From Zantedeschia hybrid cultivar (Eukaryota > Streptophyta > Magnoliopsida > Alismatales > Araceae), in assembly GCA_030544215.1 (NCBI GenBank), contig JARZZO010000008.1, positions 29,985,614 to 30,049,613 of the forward strand: DNA of 64,000 nt, given 5' to 3'. Below the pieces are notes generated by a model. It did not search any database, was not told where the DNA came from, and worked only from the letters and a program-made list of their open reading frames with translations. The first letter of the stretch is position 1, and every line of letters starts with the position of its first letter. The translations under genes and the position numbers were made by a program. This document shows, one piece after another, positions 10,766 to 21,536 of the stretch.

Positions 10766-12124
10766 TGTAGACACGCTAATTTTGACATCATTTCGAGTAA
10801 ATTTCATATCATATAATAAGGACTCAGAATTGTCTGATATTTAATAATTAGTTAATTTTTATTGATCTTTTTCATGGTCGAGTTTAACAGACATATTTAA
10901 GTTAATCAATTGAATTGATTTTAACTCAAATTTCAGTTAAAATATGAAGAAGTCTAAAAGGCGTCGACATGTGTAGACGCCATTTATAGTTTATTCTTAT
11001 TTTAACATTTAAAATTTGAATTTTAATCAGTTGATTAATTAGCTAAAAGACGTCTACTAAGCACGACACGTTTTAGGTTTCCTAAGTTATTTCTGCTTCT
11101 CTTCCGGATGTTTATCTTTATCTTAATTAGTGTAAAAGGCGTCTGCACAAAGTGACGCGTTTTAGCTAATTACAGATAAAGATAAGTTTTTCTCGGATGT
11201 TTATCTTTATCTTAATCAATCTGAAAGGCATCGCTCATGGTAGACGCGTTTTAGATAACTACAGATAAAAATGAATTAATCTATATTTATCTGTTGGTTA
11301 AGATGGATAAATCTTAAGATTTCTCCATGTAAATCCGTGGATGCCAGGAAGTCTATAAATACTCTCCTCTTGAATGGGTGACAGAGTTGGTGATTAGTTT
11401 GTGATTGAAAAGTTAATGATTGAGGCGATATCTAATTGAAGATCGAAGCAACGACGTCCAAACGCCGAAGTGCTGCTGTTTTCAGAAGTCGTCGTCCGTT
11501 CTTCATCTAATCTTCGTCCATTCAAGATCAAGGCTTTCCATTCTTCATCAACCGGCATAAGTTTTTCAATTGATTTCTGCATTTTCATATTCACATCTTC
11601 ATTAATCTTGCATTCTTCATCACATCACTCCATGCAACACACACAACACTAGCATTATTTTCAAAACCAATTTAAAGGGGTTTCAAAGACCATCCCAACA
11701 AGTGAGTTTTCTATGTTTAGTTGCATGTTTAAAAGTCTGTTAAGAATGGATACTACTTCTGCCTGAATTCTCATCGTTCCTTCATTTCTTTCTATTTTCT
11801 GCGAGGTGCAAAAAAAAGAATCAAAGGGGAGGAAATCAACAAGCAAATCACAAGGACTCTAGACGATCCTCAAACTCAACAACAATCAAAGCAAGAACAA
11901 AGACAAGAAATGGCTCTCTTTCTTCAGCCAGCTGAAGAGGGGGAATCAAGAGCTCAACATCTCCCACGCCCAAACAGGTAGGCGATCAAACTCTTTCTTT
12001 TAGAACTTTTAAGTCAAAAGTTTCTGGCGATCACTTCACTTAGTTTCTTTTTAATAGGTTTTATTTTACACTTAAACAATATAGTTTTTTCATGATAATC
12101 ACACACTCATTTTAAGCACTCACA
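10766..12124 (+). repeat. 3' LTR of Tat copy A
   Basis: 1359 bp, starting TGTAGACACGC and ending CACTCACA. It matches the two LTRs of copy B and the LTR at 63378. U3 holds four dyad units whose cores lie at 10960, 11049, 11139 and 11227, about 89 bp apart. TATAAAT is at 11354-11360. Around the third unit the symmetry extends to about 75 bp (11111-11185), with TTTATCTTTATCT on one side and AGATAAAGATAA on the other. Confidence 0.95.
11354..11360 (+). promoter_or_regulatory. TATA box of Tat LTR
   Basis: TATAAAT about 100 bp downstream of the last dyad unit. The same box lies at 43858-43864, 61488-61494 and 63962-63968. Its position defines U3 and places the expected RNA start about 30 bp downstream. 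Confidence 0.8.
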
Positions 12125-12908
12125 AGCACGCCATACCCTGAGTTGATTCGAGAGTATTGTACAAATGAAGGATTATATCCACGCGGTAATTGTCGATGGA
12201 AAGGTTCCAAGAGTGGGTTACTTAACCCCGATACCTTCCGGGTTCACGCGGTGCTGCTTGGCACCCAACGTGATCGGAGGCCCGATCGAATTTGTTGTGC
12301 GACATCAATTCGATTGATTAATTAATTAATAAAGGGTTATTAATTGACTAATAAAGCCAGTGAGGAAATTAACCGAACTAGTAATTGGTCCTAGAGGCTC
12401 ACACGCAAATGATTCTCAAGGCGATTGATAAATAAGTGGGTTTTATACAAACCGGGGGTTTTTATGAAAAATCATACGGTTAGTATAAAACATAGCGAAC
12501 GGGCTGAGCAGGCCAAGCTGCTGCTAATCCTAGCCACCCCTCCTCTGTTTCTCTCTCTCTCTGGCGTCCAGTCAGATCTAGATCTGCTCTGCCGCTTCTC
12601 CGAATCCCATTCGACGGGAAATCGTCCGCGCGTTGCGGCGACCGGCGGAGGTTTCGTGGGCTGCGAAGAACAAGGAACGTGAGGATATCCATCGCGAGGA
12701 GGATGACGTGGACTTCGCTTGAGGCTGGGCGCTTGCGCGGCTTGCGATGTCGCACCGACGGAACCGAACGGTTGCGGATTCGAATCCGCACACGGTGAGA
12801 CCGATAATCCGATTATCGTGTTTTTAGATTTTTCGAAACGGGAACGGATCTCCGTTTTATTTTTATTTCCGATGTGCAGGAGATCCGGAGAAACACGAGA
12901 ACCCAACA
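12125..12908 (+). repeat. 3' part of copia 5' LTR, copy C1
   Basis: Collinear with the second half of the C2 LTRs (17716-18503, 25436-26256), ending in the same GAACCCAACA. Its first half is absent because Tat copy A is inserted here. It keeps more CpG sites than the C2 LTRs (for example CACGCGGTGC against CACTTAGTGT). Confidence 0.85.
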
Positions 12909-13451
12909 CCACCATCGTTATAGTTATAGGATTCGAATCACTTTTGGCAGGTTTGTTGTGCTATCCACAAGGCCTATTTAATTGGGAGGAGAAATTGTGA
13001 CTATGGCATTATATGCCTATATGATCGGGGTAGAGGAACCATGTAGCTTTGTTGTGCTATCCACAAGGGCTGCATGCAAATCTATTCTCGTCGCGTAACG
13101 ATGGTTAGCTTAGACCAGAATTAGTGGTTTGTTGTACTATCCACAAGGCCATTAAATTTCTGGGGACCGAAGCTATGATCAGATATTGAAAGGAGTTGCA
13201 AGTCCCATGAGATGAGTGCTCTTTGATTGTATTACAGTTTGTTGTGCTATCCACAAGGGTGTACTGCAAGTTATTGAGATTTTGATCCTCACTAGGAGAC
13301 TGTTGGCGCCTCCTGTTCTGTATAACTGAGGGTTATACAATCCGTCGAAAATTAGTGGGAGTTAAAACTTGAACAAAAGACCATGTCTTGTTTTAAATTT
13401 TAATAATTGAACATATGCTAAAAGAATTTTATTCATCTCCTATAGGGAATT
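12909..13451 (+). other. copia C1 leader with four short hairpin repeats
   Basis: The primer-binding site and about 2.2 kb of leader found in C2 are missing. The LTR end joins directly to CCACCATCGTTATAG, which in C2 lies at 20695. The segment carries four copies of TTGTRCTATCCACAA (12956-12970, 13052-13066, 13132-13146, 13242-13256), each able to form a 5-bp stem with a 5-nt loop and embedded in otherwise different sequence. Confidence 0.75.
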
Positions 13452-13751
13452 ATGTCGTCGAATAACCCACTCTGTGGCATACTTGATGCCCTTTTGACTT
13501 GCCTGAACTACTAGGATTGGTTCAGAAACCTAAAGAATGTCTTCAGATCTGAGCACATTGACTCTGTCCTTGGAGATGATCATCTTGCTGAACCGGCATT
13601 GGATGCCCTTGACGTAGAGATGATAGCTAACGATATAAGATCGAAGGACAAAGGCAAAAGAGTAGTAAAAGGTGACTGCTTTTACTGTAAGCAGTAGGGT
13701 CACTGGAAAAGGAACTGCAAGGAGTTCCTCAACAATAAAGATCATGGAAAG
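13452..13751 (+). pseudogene. gag: shortened gag of copia C1
   Basis: Begins MSSNNPL and keeps the N-terminal LNY.DWFRN.KNV motif of copia gag. After about 45 residues it jumps to the zinc-knuckle region CFYCKQ.GHWKRNC, where a TAG replaces the usual Asn. The whole frame is about 100 codons, whereas copia gag before the knuckle is normally about 200 residues. C2 has the same shortening. A second TAG interrupts the N-terminal part. Confidence 0.7.
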
Positions 13752-16700
13752 GTGAAGCTATCTGAAGCTTCATATATCTATATGATAGATATCAACTTGT
13801 CAGTTAGAGATTCTACTTCTTGGGTATTAGATACCGGATGTGCTTATCATATCTGCCATGATGTGCAGATGCTGACAAGTAAGTGCAAGCTGAGAAAAGG
13901 CGATGTGGAATTGAGGCTAGGAAACGGCGCAAAAGTTGCGGCGGTTGCTGTTGGGACAGCAAACCTCAAGCTTCCATCAGGAGACGCCTTACTATTAGAA
14001 GATGGTTATTATGTTCTCTATTATAATAAAGAACATCATATCAGTATCTTGTTTGGACAAGATAGGATATAGGTTGACTATTGAGAATAGAAGTTGTTCG
14101 ATTTATTATGGTAATAAATCAATAGCTTCGGCATCTTTAGTCAACGGTCTATATCTTTTAGATGTTTCTTATTATAATCTTCATATTGATAATACTCTTA
14201 AGAAGAGCAAGAATTGTATGAACCAAGTCTACATGTGGCATTGTAGACTTGGGCATATTGGTGAAATCAGGTTGCAAAGGTTGCACAAGTATGGTTATTT
14301 AACAACATTCGATTATGAATCGTTTGCGACATGTGAATCCTACCTTATGGGAAAGATGGCAAAATCTTTATTTACTGGACATGGAGAACGTACCAAGGAC
14401 ATTTTGGAACTAATACATTCAGATGTATGTGGTCCAATGTCCACCCAAGCCAAAGGTGGATTTTCTTACTTCATCACATTCACCGATGACTTCTCAAGAT
14501 TCGGCTATGTGTACTTAATGAAGTACAAGTCGGAAGTGTTTGAGAAGTTCAAGGAATTCAAGAATGAGGTAAAGAAGTAGTTAAGAAATAGTACTAAAAC
14601 TCTTCGATCAGATCGAGGAGGAGAATACTTGAGTACTAATTTCACACAATTCTTAAAGGATAATAGTATCCTTTCTCAGCTGACCCCTCCATATACACCA
14701 TAGATGAATGGTGTATCAGAAAGGAGGAATCGCACCTTGTTGGACATGGTGCTACCCATGATGAGCTTTTCAGGATTACCAGTGTCCCTCTGGGGGTATG
14801 CTCTAAAGTCAGCAGTATACCGACTGAACAGAGTATCCAGCAAGTCTGTGGCCTCTACTCCATATGAGATATGGAAAGGCAGGAAACTATAATTTAAACA
14901 TGTTAAAGTTTGGGGTTGTCCTGCTCATGTAAAGTGGCATGATCCAGACAAACTGGAATCATGAACTGATAAATGCAGGTTTGTGGGATATCCAAAGGAA
15001 ACCTTTGGATACTATTTTTACCATCCTGGTGACCAAAAGGTGTTTGTCGTCAGGAAAGCTGTCTTTCTGGAAGAGGAATACCTTCTCCAGGAGGACAGTG
15101 GGAGTAAAATAGTACTGGAAGAGGTTCCAGATCCCCAAACAGCTGCATTATCATCGATGAGATATCCGTTCCTAAATCTGTTCAGGTACAGACAGATGAG
15201 CCTCGTAGGTCTGGTAGATTACCTAGACTACCCGAACGATATGTGGGACATATTGCTGAAGAATAGTCTAAGGTTGAATATAATAAGGATGATGATCTAA
15301 TACCTACCAGGAGGCCATAAAAGGCCCAGAAGCCGGGAAATGGCGAGAAGCCATGAACTCAGAAATCCAGTCCATGTACACCAACCAAGTTTGGAACTTT
15401 GAGGATTTGCCCGAGGGTATTGTACCCATCGGATGCAAGTGGATCTTTAAGAGAAAGATCGGTGCTAATGGACAGATCGACACTTATAAAACAAGGTTGG
15501 TGGTAAAAGGATATCGTCAAAGGCAAAGAATTGACTATGACGAGACTTCTCACCAGTTGCCATGATAAAGTCGATCAGAGTTCTACTTGCCATTGCTTCA
15601 CATTTTGATTATGAAATCTGACAGATGGATGTGAAGACTGCCTTCCTCAACGGTAACCTTGAGGAAGAGGGGTATTTAATACAACTGGAAGGCTTCACAT
15701 CCAAGGAATCTCTAGATAAAGTGTGCAAGTTTCAAAGATGCATTTATGGATTGAAGCAAGCTTCCCGGAGCTGGAACATGAGATTTGACAAGACTGTCAA
15801 GTCTTATGACTTCATTAAGAATGAAGATGAGCCTTGTCTGTACAAGAAGACCAGTGGGAGCGTAGTCACCTTCTTAGTTCTTTACGTAGATAACATACTA
15901 CTCATTGGGAATGATGTAGCTATGATGTCATCAGTAAAGATCTGGTTGTCGAAAAATTTCTCCATGAAGGATTTGGGAGAAGCATCCCACGTATTGGGAA
16001 TACAGATCTATGGAGATAGATCAAAGAGGATACTTGGAATGACCCAATCCTTGTACATAGATACCATAATCAAAAGGTTTGGCATGGAAAATTCCAAGAG
16101 AGGTGTCATACCGATGAGACATAGAATTAATCTCTCAAAGGAGCAGTCTCCTTAGACTCTTGATGAGAGGGCATTCATGGATAGAGTACCCTATGCCTCT
16201 GCCATAGGATCTATCATTTATGCAATGTTATGTACACGGCCTGACGTTGTATTTGCTCTAAGTATTACGAGCATATTTTAGGCTGATCCAAGCGAAGAGC
16301 ACTGGAAGGCAGTGAAATGTATCCTTAAGTACTTGAGAAGAATTAAGGATATGTTTCTTGTCTATGGAGGAGGTGACTTGAAACTGCGAGGCTTTACTGA
16401 CTCGAGTTTTCAGTTTGATCTAGATGATAGTAAGTCTACATCTGGATTTGGGTTTACTTTGAACGGAGGTGCAGTATGCTAGAAGAATTCCAAGCAAGCA
16501 ACCACTATGGATTCGACAATTGAAGCTGAGCACATCGCTACAGCTAAAGTTTTCAAGAGAGTAGTGTGGTTGAAGAAGTTCATTACCGACCTTGACATAG
16601 TTCCCTGCATCTTTGATCATGTTTCGCTGTTGTGCCACAACAATGAGACTATTGCACAAATGAAAAAGCCACGGTCTCATCAGAAATTGAAAGATATTCT

Positions 16701-16806
16701 GAGGCGCTTTATCTTATCAGAGAGATCATATCCAGAGGAGATGTAATAGTGGAAAGAGTTCCATCCGTCGACAATATAGCAGATCCACTGACAAAGCCGT
16801 TAGCTT
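13752..16806 (+). pseudogene. pol: pol of copia copy C1 (protease, integrase, RT, RNase H)
   Basis: Copia domain order. Protease has DTGCAYHIC at about 13833. A GAG-pre-integrase zinc region (MWHCRLGH) starts at about 14233. The integrase core runs about 14400-14890 (SDVCGPM, DDFSRFGYVY, MNGVSERRNRTLLDM). RT spans about 15400-16000 (QMDVKTAFLNG, with TGA for the preceding Trp; YVDNILLIGND in place of the usual YVDD). RNase H follows to about 16806 with the HQKLKDI and DPLTKPLA motifs. Several stops and frame changes (for example 14578, 14701, 15298, 16153) make it non-functional. The loss of the second RT Asp is shared by neither C2 (YVDG) nor typical copia. Confidence 0.85.
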
Positions 16807-16917
16807 AAATTGTGTTTGAGTGTCACCATTTTTAACAGGAAATTAAAATTAAAATTTTTTAAAATGTATTTTAAGTTTAAATTTATAATTTTTTGTTATA
16901 CAGGGATTGTTTTTAAG
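16807..16917. other. AT-rich junction after copia C1
   Basis: C1 coding similarity stops at about 16806. Then comes about 100 bp of AT-rich sequence without recognised homology in the window, then copia-LTR sequence at 16918. The first half of a C1 3' LTR is not present, so an old deletion or rearrangement lies here. Confidence 0.5.
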
Positions 16918-16976
16918 ATATGATCGAGTTGACTCGAGAGCATTGTGGGAATGAAAGATTAAATCCACGTGGTAAC
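16918..16976 (+). repeat. left half of an older copia LTR interrupted by C2
   Basis: Reads GAGTTGACTCGAGAGCATTG like the middle of the C2 LTR but is more diverged. It ends in GTAAC (16972-16976), the target duplication of C2, and continues at 26257. Confidence 0.75.
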
Positions 16977-18503
16977 TGCTAATCTAAGGTGGCCTACGAG
17001 CCAATCTGACTATGTAAATCTTGTTCACGTATTAATATAAATGTCATAATATTCATTATGTGTCATTCGTATTGTTATCCTCTCATAATGAAGTCTGTGA
17101 ATATATGTCATAGTGATCAAATTATGATGAGATCATACTAATGAGACTGATCACTTAAACACACATATTCTTAATAGTTCCTAGTCGGAGGATATCCGAG
17201 AAGGACATAGGATGTCAGATTAGACTAGTACATATTACTCCATCTTATAAGATGAGGGTGACTGATTTCATAGTTACTTGTGTGGAGACACTAAGGTGAA
17301 TTTGTAGGTACTCATTAGAGAATGAGTTCACCGAACTGGTCCGATTGAATTGTTGGATGGTATTGTACCTCATTGACAACCAGCTTGATTCTATTGTCGC
17401 AGTTGCGTGGATGGTCCTCAGACCTAAGACACCAAGGACACCTTGTCGGTGGACTTCTGTGATTTGACCTTGGTTTATGAATATCTAACCATGGGATTCT
17501 AAATAGCCAAGGATCGGATACAGCGGAATACCGTCGAAGGGAATTGAGTGTCAATAAGGAATCATTCGCTTTTGGTACTTAGAGAAAGAATGCTCTAGGA
17601 AGGATGCGCGGAAGTCCCTGGCCAGGGCGAACGATAATATCGAGCAAGGAGTTTTCCAATATTATACGGCAGCATCTGATCCAAGTGAGTCGACCAATTA
17701 GGGTTTGACAGTACACCATATCCTGAGTTGACTCGAGAGCATTGTACGAATGAAGGATTATATCCATGCGGTAACTGTCAGCGGAAAGGATCTAAGAGTG
17801 GGTTACTTAACCCCGATACCTTCTGGGTTCACTTAGTGTTGCTTGGCACTTAACGTGATCAGAGGCCCGATCGAATTTGATGTGCAACATTGATTCAATT
17901 GATTAATTAATTAATATGAGTTATTAATTAATTAATCAGGCCAGTGAGAAGTCATTGGGTTTATTGGGCCATTAACCAGACTAGGTATTTGGCCTAGGAG
18001 GTCACACGCAAATGATTCTCAAGGCGATGATAATAAAGTGGGTTTTATAAAAATCGAGGGTTTTTACGAAAAACCACACGGTTAATATAAAATGAAAGGA
18101 ACGGGCTAAGCAAGCCAGGCTGCTGCTAACCCTAGCCGCCCCCTCCTCTCTTCCTCTCTCTCTTTGGCGTCCCAGACGAGCCCGAATCCCTGGGTATGCT
18201 CCGTCGCTTCTCCGATTGCCATTCGACAGGAAAGAGTCCACGTGTTGTGGCGATCGTTGCGGCGAACGACGGAGGTTTCATGGGCTGCGAAGAACAAGGA
18301 ACCGTAGGGATATCCACCGCGAGGAGGATCGCATGGACTCCCCTAGAGGGCGGGCTCTTGCGCGGCTTTTGGTGTCACACCAACAGAACCGATCGGTCAT
18401 AGATTCGAATCTGCACACGGTAAGAATCGATAATCCGATCGTTGTTTTAATTATTTTAATTTTCGCTGCGTGACCGATCCGGAGAAACGCGAAGAACCCA
18501 ACA
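16977..18503 (+). repeat. 5' LTR of copia C2
   Basis: Starts TGCTAATCTAAGG (TGTTAGTCTAAGG in the 3' LTR) and ends GAACCCAACA. Many differences between the two LTRs are C/T or G/A, in line with decay of methylated DNA. Confidence 0.9.
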
Positions 18504-18504
18504 A

Positions 18505-18517
18505 TGGTATCAGGGCC
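18505..18517 (+). promoter_or_regulatory. primer-binding site of copia C2
   Basis: TGGTATCAGGGCC lies one base after the LTR end. It differs by one base from the common plant copia site complementary to initiator tRNA-Met (TGGTATCAGAGC). Confidence 0.85.
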
Positions 18518-20694
18518 AGGTTCCACTGTTTCTCGTCCCGTTTCAATCTTTGAATTACTATTTTCATGATTTATTCCATGCGTGAATTCAATAGCTTTGT
18601 TGGATCCGTGTTTATATGATGAACATAATAATAATTAGATTATTATTCTGCAAAATCTGATTTTTAGTTTGGGGTTTTCGTGTTCTTCGTGGGACGAAGA
18701 ACAGCGGGTGTTCGGCGTCCTCGTTCGGCCATTTCCCAGTGATGGGTAGGTGGCTAGGGGTCCTGGTATGACCGGGGATACCAGCAGTCACCAACAACAT
18801 TGGTGACTAGTGCCGGAGTGGCCATGAAGGGCTACTTATGAGGCCTTAGTTCTTCTTCTTTTCGGAATTATGAGAAAGCAGAAACAGAAAGAGGAATGAA
18901 AAGGGGAACAAAGGGGTCAGCTGGCAGGGTGTTGGCCACCGCCGACGTGCCCACTGGCGCTGGCGTGGCCAGTCCGGCCGCTGGGGCTCCCTTGAAACCC
19001 TAAACCTAGCCACCTAATTCCACCTGTAGAAAACAGTCTCGGGTGGGGGGGGGGGGACCCCGTCGGGTGCTGGGTGCCCGAACTAATGCCCGGCGGGCTT
19101 GGGACCGCTGGACCCTGGCCCGAACCGCTGGGTCCAAGGCAGGCCCAGCAGGGCTAGGACCAAACTTCCCATAATGGGGAGCCTAGGTCCGAGCCCAGGG
19201 CTAGACCTGGTTCGACCCTAGGTCCGAACTAGATCTAGTGGGCTTGTTTTTTCATTTAAACCCCCTAAAACCCTATTAGCCCATTTGATTTAATATGATT
19301 GGTTTATAATTTAAAATTTAAAATTGTTTTAAAATTTTGAATTATTATTCAATCTTATTTAAGTGGGCACTAATGATTTTGAATCATTATCTAATTAACA
19401 ATTAGTTGTTGATTAATTAAGAGTTAATTATTAGTTTAATTGTTAAATTAATAAATAACCTTAATTCAACTAATTTAAGAGTTTAATTAGTGTTTAATAA
19501 TTTTTTAGTCTGAGAGTTAGATTATTAATTATTAGAACATTTAATTGTTAATTAATAAGAGTTACTTATTAATTTAAGTGTTAAATTAATAATTAATTTA
19601 AATGACTAATTTAAGTGTTAAGTTAATAGTCATTAATTAATTAATGTTAATTATTATTTTAAGAGTTAAATTAATGATTAAAATTAATTTATTAATCTAA
19701 GAGTTAGATTAGTACTTTTAGTTAATTAGAGTTAATTAATAATTTAAGTGTTAAATTTGTTAATTAACTTTTATAGATTAATCTAAGAGTTAGATTGGTA
19801 TTTAATTATTAATAGTCTAATTTTTAGATTATTAATATTGATTAATCTAAATGTTATATTTTTTTAATTATTAGAAATGTTCTATTGGCATGGAATAATT
19901 TGAAAATTAATAATTTGGAGTGTTTGCACATGTGATGTGTGATTTTATGCTTTTAAATTTGATTTAATTACATGCTTAAGTTATTAAAAGAGTTTTCGAA
20001 ATTCAAAAGCCAATTTTGATTGGAACCTAACTTTCTAAAAGCCAAAATTATTTAATTTTGAAAAATTCTTTTGTTTTAGCCATGTGATGAGCTTATCATG
20101 TGTGATTGTTTAAAATACACTGTGGTCATGGATATGCACCTTTAAATTATTTATGTGATGAACGGATTGTGTAGATAGTAGATGTTTGAATTATGGATAT
20201 TTATTAATTGTTAATAAATAGAGGTCTGCGTACCTCTCCCTATCTCATACTACGTTGTACTTCTACCTCCCTCTCTTTTGTACTCGTCATAAGGTCTTCT
20301 TCAACTTATATATAATTCTAGAATTATTATAATCTGATCGAGGCACACGAGGAAGGAGTGAGGACGATCGACAACTGCTACTAGGAAGGCAGAAAAGTGG
20401 AGATCCTTTGCCTTTTGAGTTTGCAGGTTATCTAATATAAATGTTATATTAGATTTGGTGTGCGTTTGACTGTTGGCTCCAGTCAAACCACTTTGCTATC
20501 TATGACCACAGTAAACATGTATGAGATGCAATGTTTTTCTTTTTTATTATGAATCAAAGCAGGTATAGTATTTAGTATATATATATGATATATTTATATA
20601 CTATCACTTAGGAGAGACCAAGATAAAAGTTATCTAAATACCCTCGTTTAAATTATCAGCCGTAACGTGAGTAGTTAAGAACTTACCGCATGGT
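18518..20694 (+). other. long leader of copia C2 with GC-rich block and AT-repeat block
   Basis: No reading frame of note. At 18900-19240 there is GC-rich sequence with a run of 14 G (about 19047). From about 19260 to 19880 it is extremely AT-rich and internally repetitive, built from variants of TTAATTAATAAGAGTTA and AAGTGTTAAATTAATAA. TATATATA stretches lie at about 20575-20605. Copy C1 lacks this whole region. Confidence 0.7.
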
Positions 20695-20741
20695 CCACCA
20701 TCGTTATAGTCATAGGATTCGAATTACTTTAGGCAGGTTTG

Positions 20742-21042
20742 TTGTGCTACCACAAGGCATGTTTAACTGTGAGGAGATACTGTGGCTATGGCATTAGATG
20801 CCTATATGATCGGGGTAGAAGAACTATGTAGCTTTGTTGTACTATCCACAAGGGCTACATGCAAATCTATACTCATCGCGTAACGATGGTTAGCTTAGAT
20901 CAGAATTAGTGGCTTGTTGTGCTATCCACAAGGCCATTAAATCTCTGGGGACCAAAGATATGATTGGATATTGTAAGGAGTTACAAGTCTAATGAGATGG
21001 GTGCTCTTTGATTATTTTATAGTTTTCTTGTGCTATCCACAA
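20742..21042 (+). repeat. four hairpin repeats in copia C2 leader
   Basis: TTGTG-CTATC-CACAA type stem-loops begin at about 20742, 20837, 20917 and 21028, collinear with the four in C1. The stem bases are kept while the sequence between units differs. The first has lost one loop base (TTGTGCTACCACAA). Confidence 0.8.
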
Positions 21043-21233
21043 TGTTGTACTACAAGTCATTGAGATTCTGATCCCCACTAGGAGACTGTCAGCGTCTCCC
21101 ATTCTGTATAATTGAAGGTTATACAATTCGTCGAAAATTAGTGGGAGTTAAAACTTGAATAAAAGACAATGTCTTGTTTTATATTTAATAATTGAACATC
21201 TATTAAAATAGATCTTATCTCCTGTATAGAATT

Positions 21234-21536
21234 ATGTCGTTGAATAACCCACTTCGTGGCATACTTGATGTCAAGCTTTTGACTAGCCTAAACTACTCGA
21301 ATTGGCTCAGAAACTTGAAGAGTGTCTTCAGATCTGACCACAATGCCTACGTCCTTGGAGCTGATCCTCCTGCTAAATAGGCATTGGATGCCCTTGAGGC
21401 ATAGATGATAGCTAATGATAAAAGGAAGAAGGAAAATGTTAAAGAAGTAGTAAAATGTAACTACTTCTACTGTAAGCAAAATGGTCACTAGAAGAAGAAC
21501 TGCAAGGAGTTCCTTAGTGACAAAGCTCATAGAAAG
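21234..21536 (+). pseudogene. gag: shortened gag of copia C2
   Basis: Begins MSLNNPLRGIL and keeps LNYSNWLRNLKSV, then passes directly to a mutated zinc knuckle (CNYFYCKQNGH, the first Cys moved or lost, TAG for Trp). The break lies at the same place as in C1, so the shortening predates both insertions. About 100 codons, with three in-frame stops. Confidence 0.7.

Larger units (their letters stand above)
1..12124 (+). mobile_element. Tat-lineage Ty3/gypsy retrotransposon, copy A (5' part outside window)
   Basis: Position 1 corresponds to about 49273 of complete copy B, so the 5' LTR, gag and most of protease are off the left edge. Visible order: end of gag-pro ORF, pol (RT, RNase H, archaeal-type RNase H, integrase), an AT-rich minisatellite, two antisense PMD genes (aORF2, aORF1), a non-coding 3' stretch, and a 3' LTR (10766-12124) with TG...CA ends. 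The base run after the LTR is AGCAC (12125-12129), which fits a 5-bp target duplication within a copia LTR: the undisturbed copia LTR reads AGTACACCATA at this place. Relative to B it lacks about 1.1 kb at 9870, removing the 5' half of aORF1. Tat assignment rests on the second RNase H and the PMD-type antisense ORFs, both known in Tat elements. Confidence 0.92.

Noticed and set aside
10955..11253. CRISPR-like array reading of the regularly spaced 89-bp units
   Set aside because: Eukaryotic LTR context, imperfect repeats, and spacers that are themselves related between units.
12472..12915. 147-codon minus-strand frame in the copia LTR (also 25836-26150, 18002-18297)
   Set aside because: Present in LTR copies with different frames and stops; no domain. 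LTR non-coding sequence with high GC.
18505..18517. tRNA gene near primer-binding sites
   Set aside because: Only short complementary sites are present; no tRNA cloverleaf was recognised anywhere in the window.
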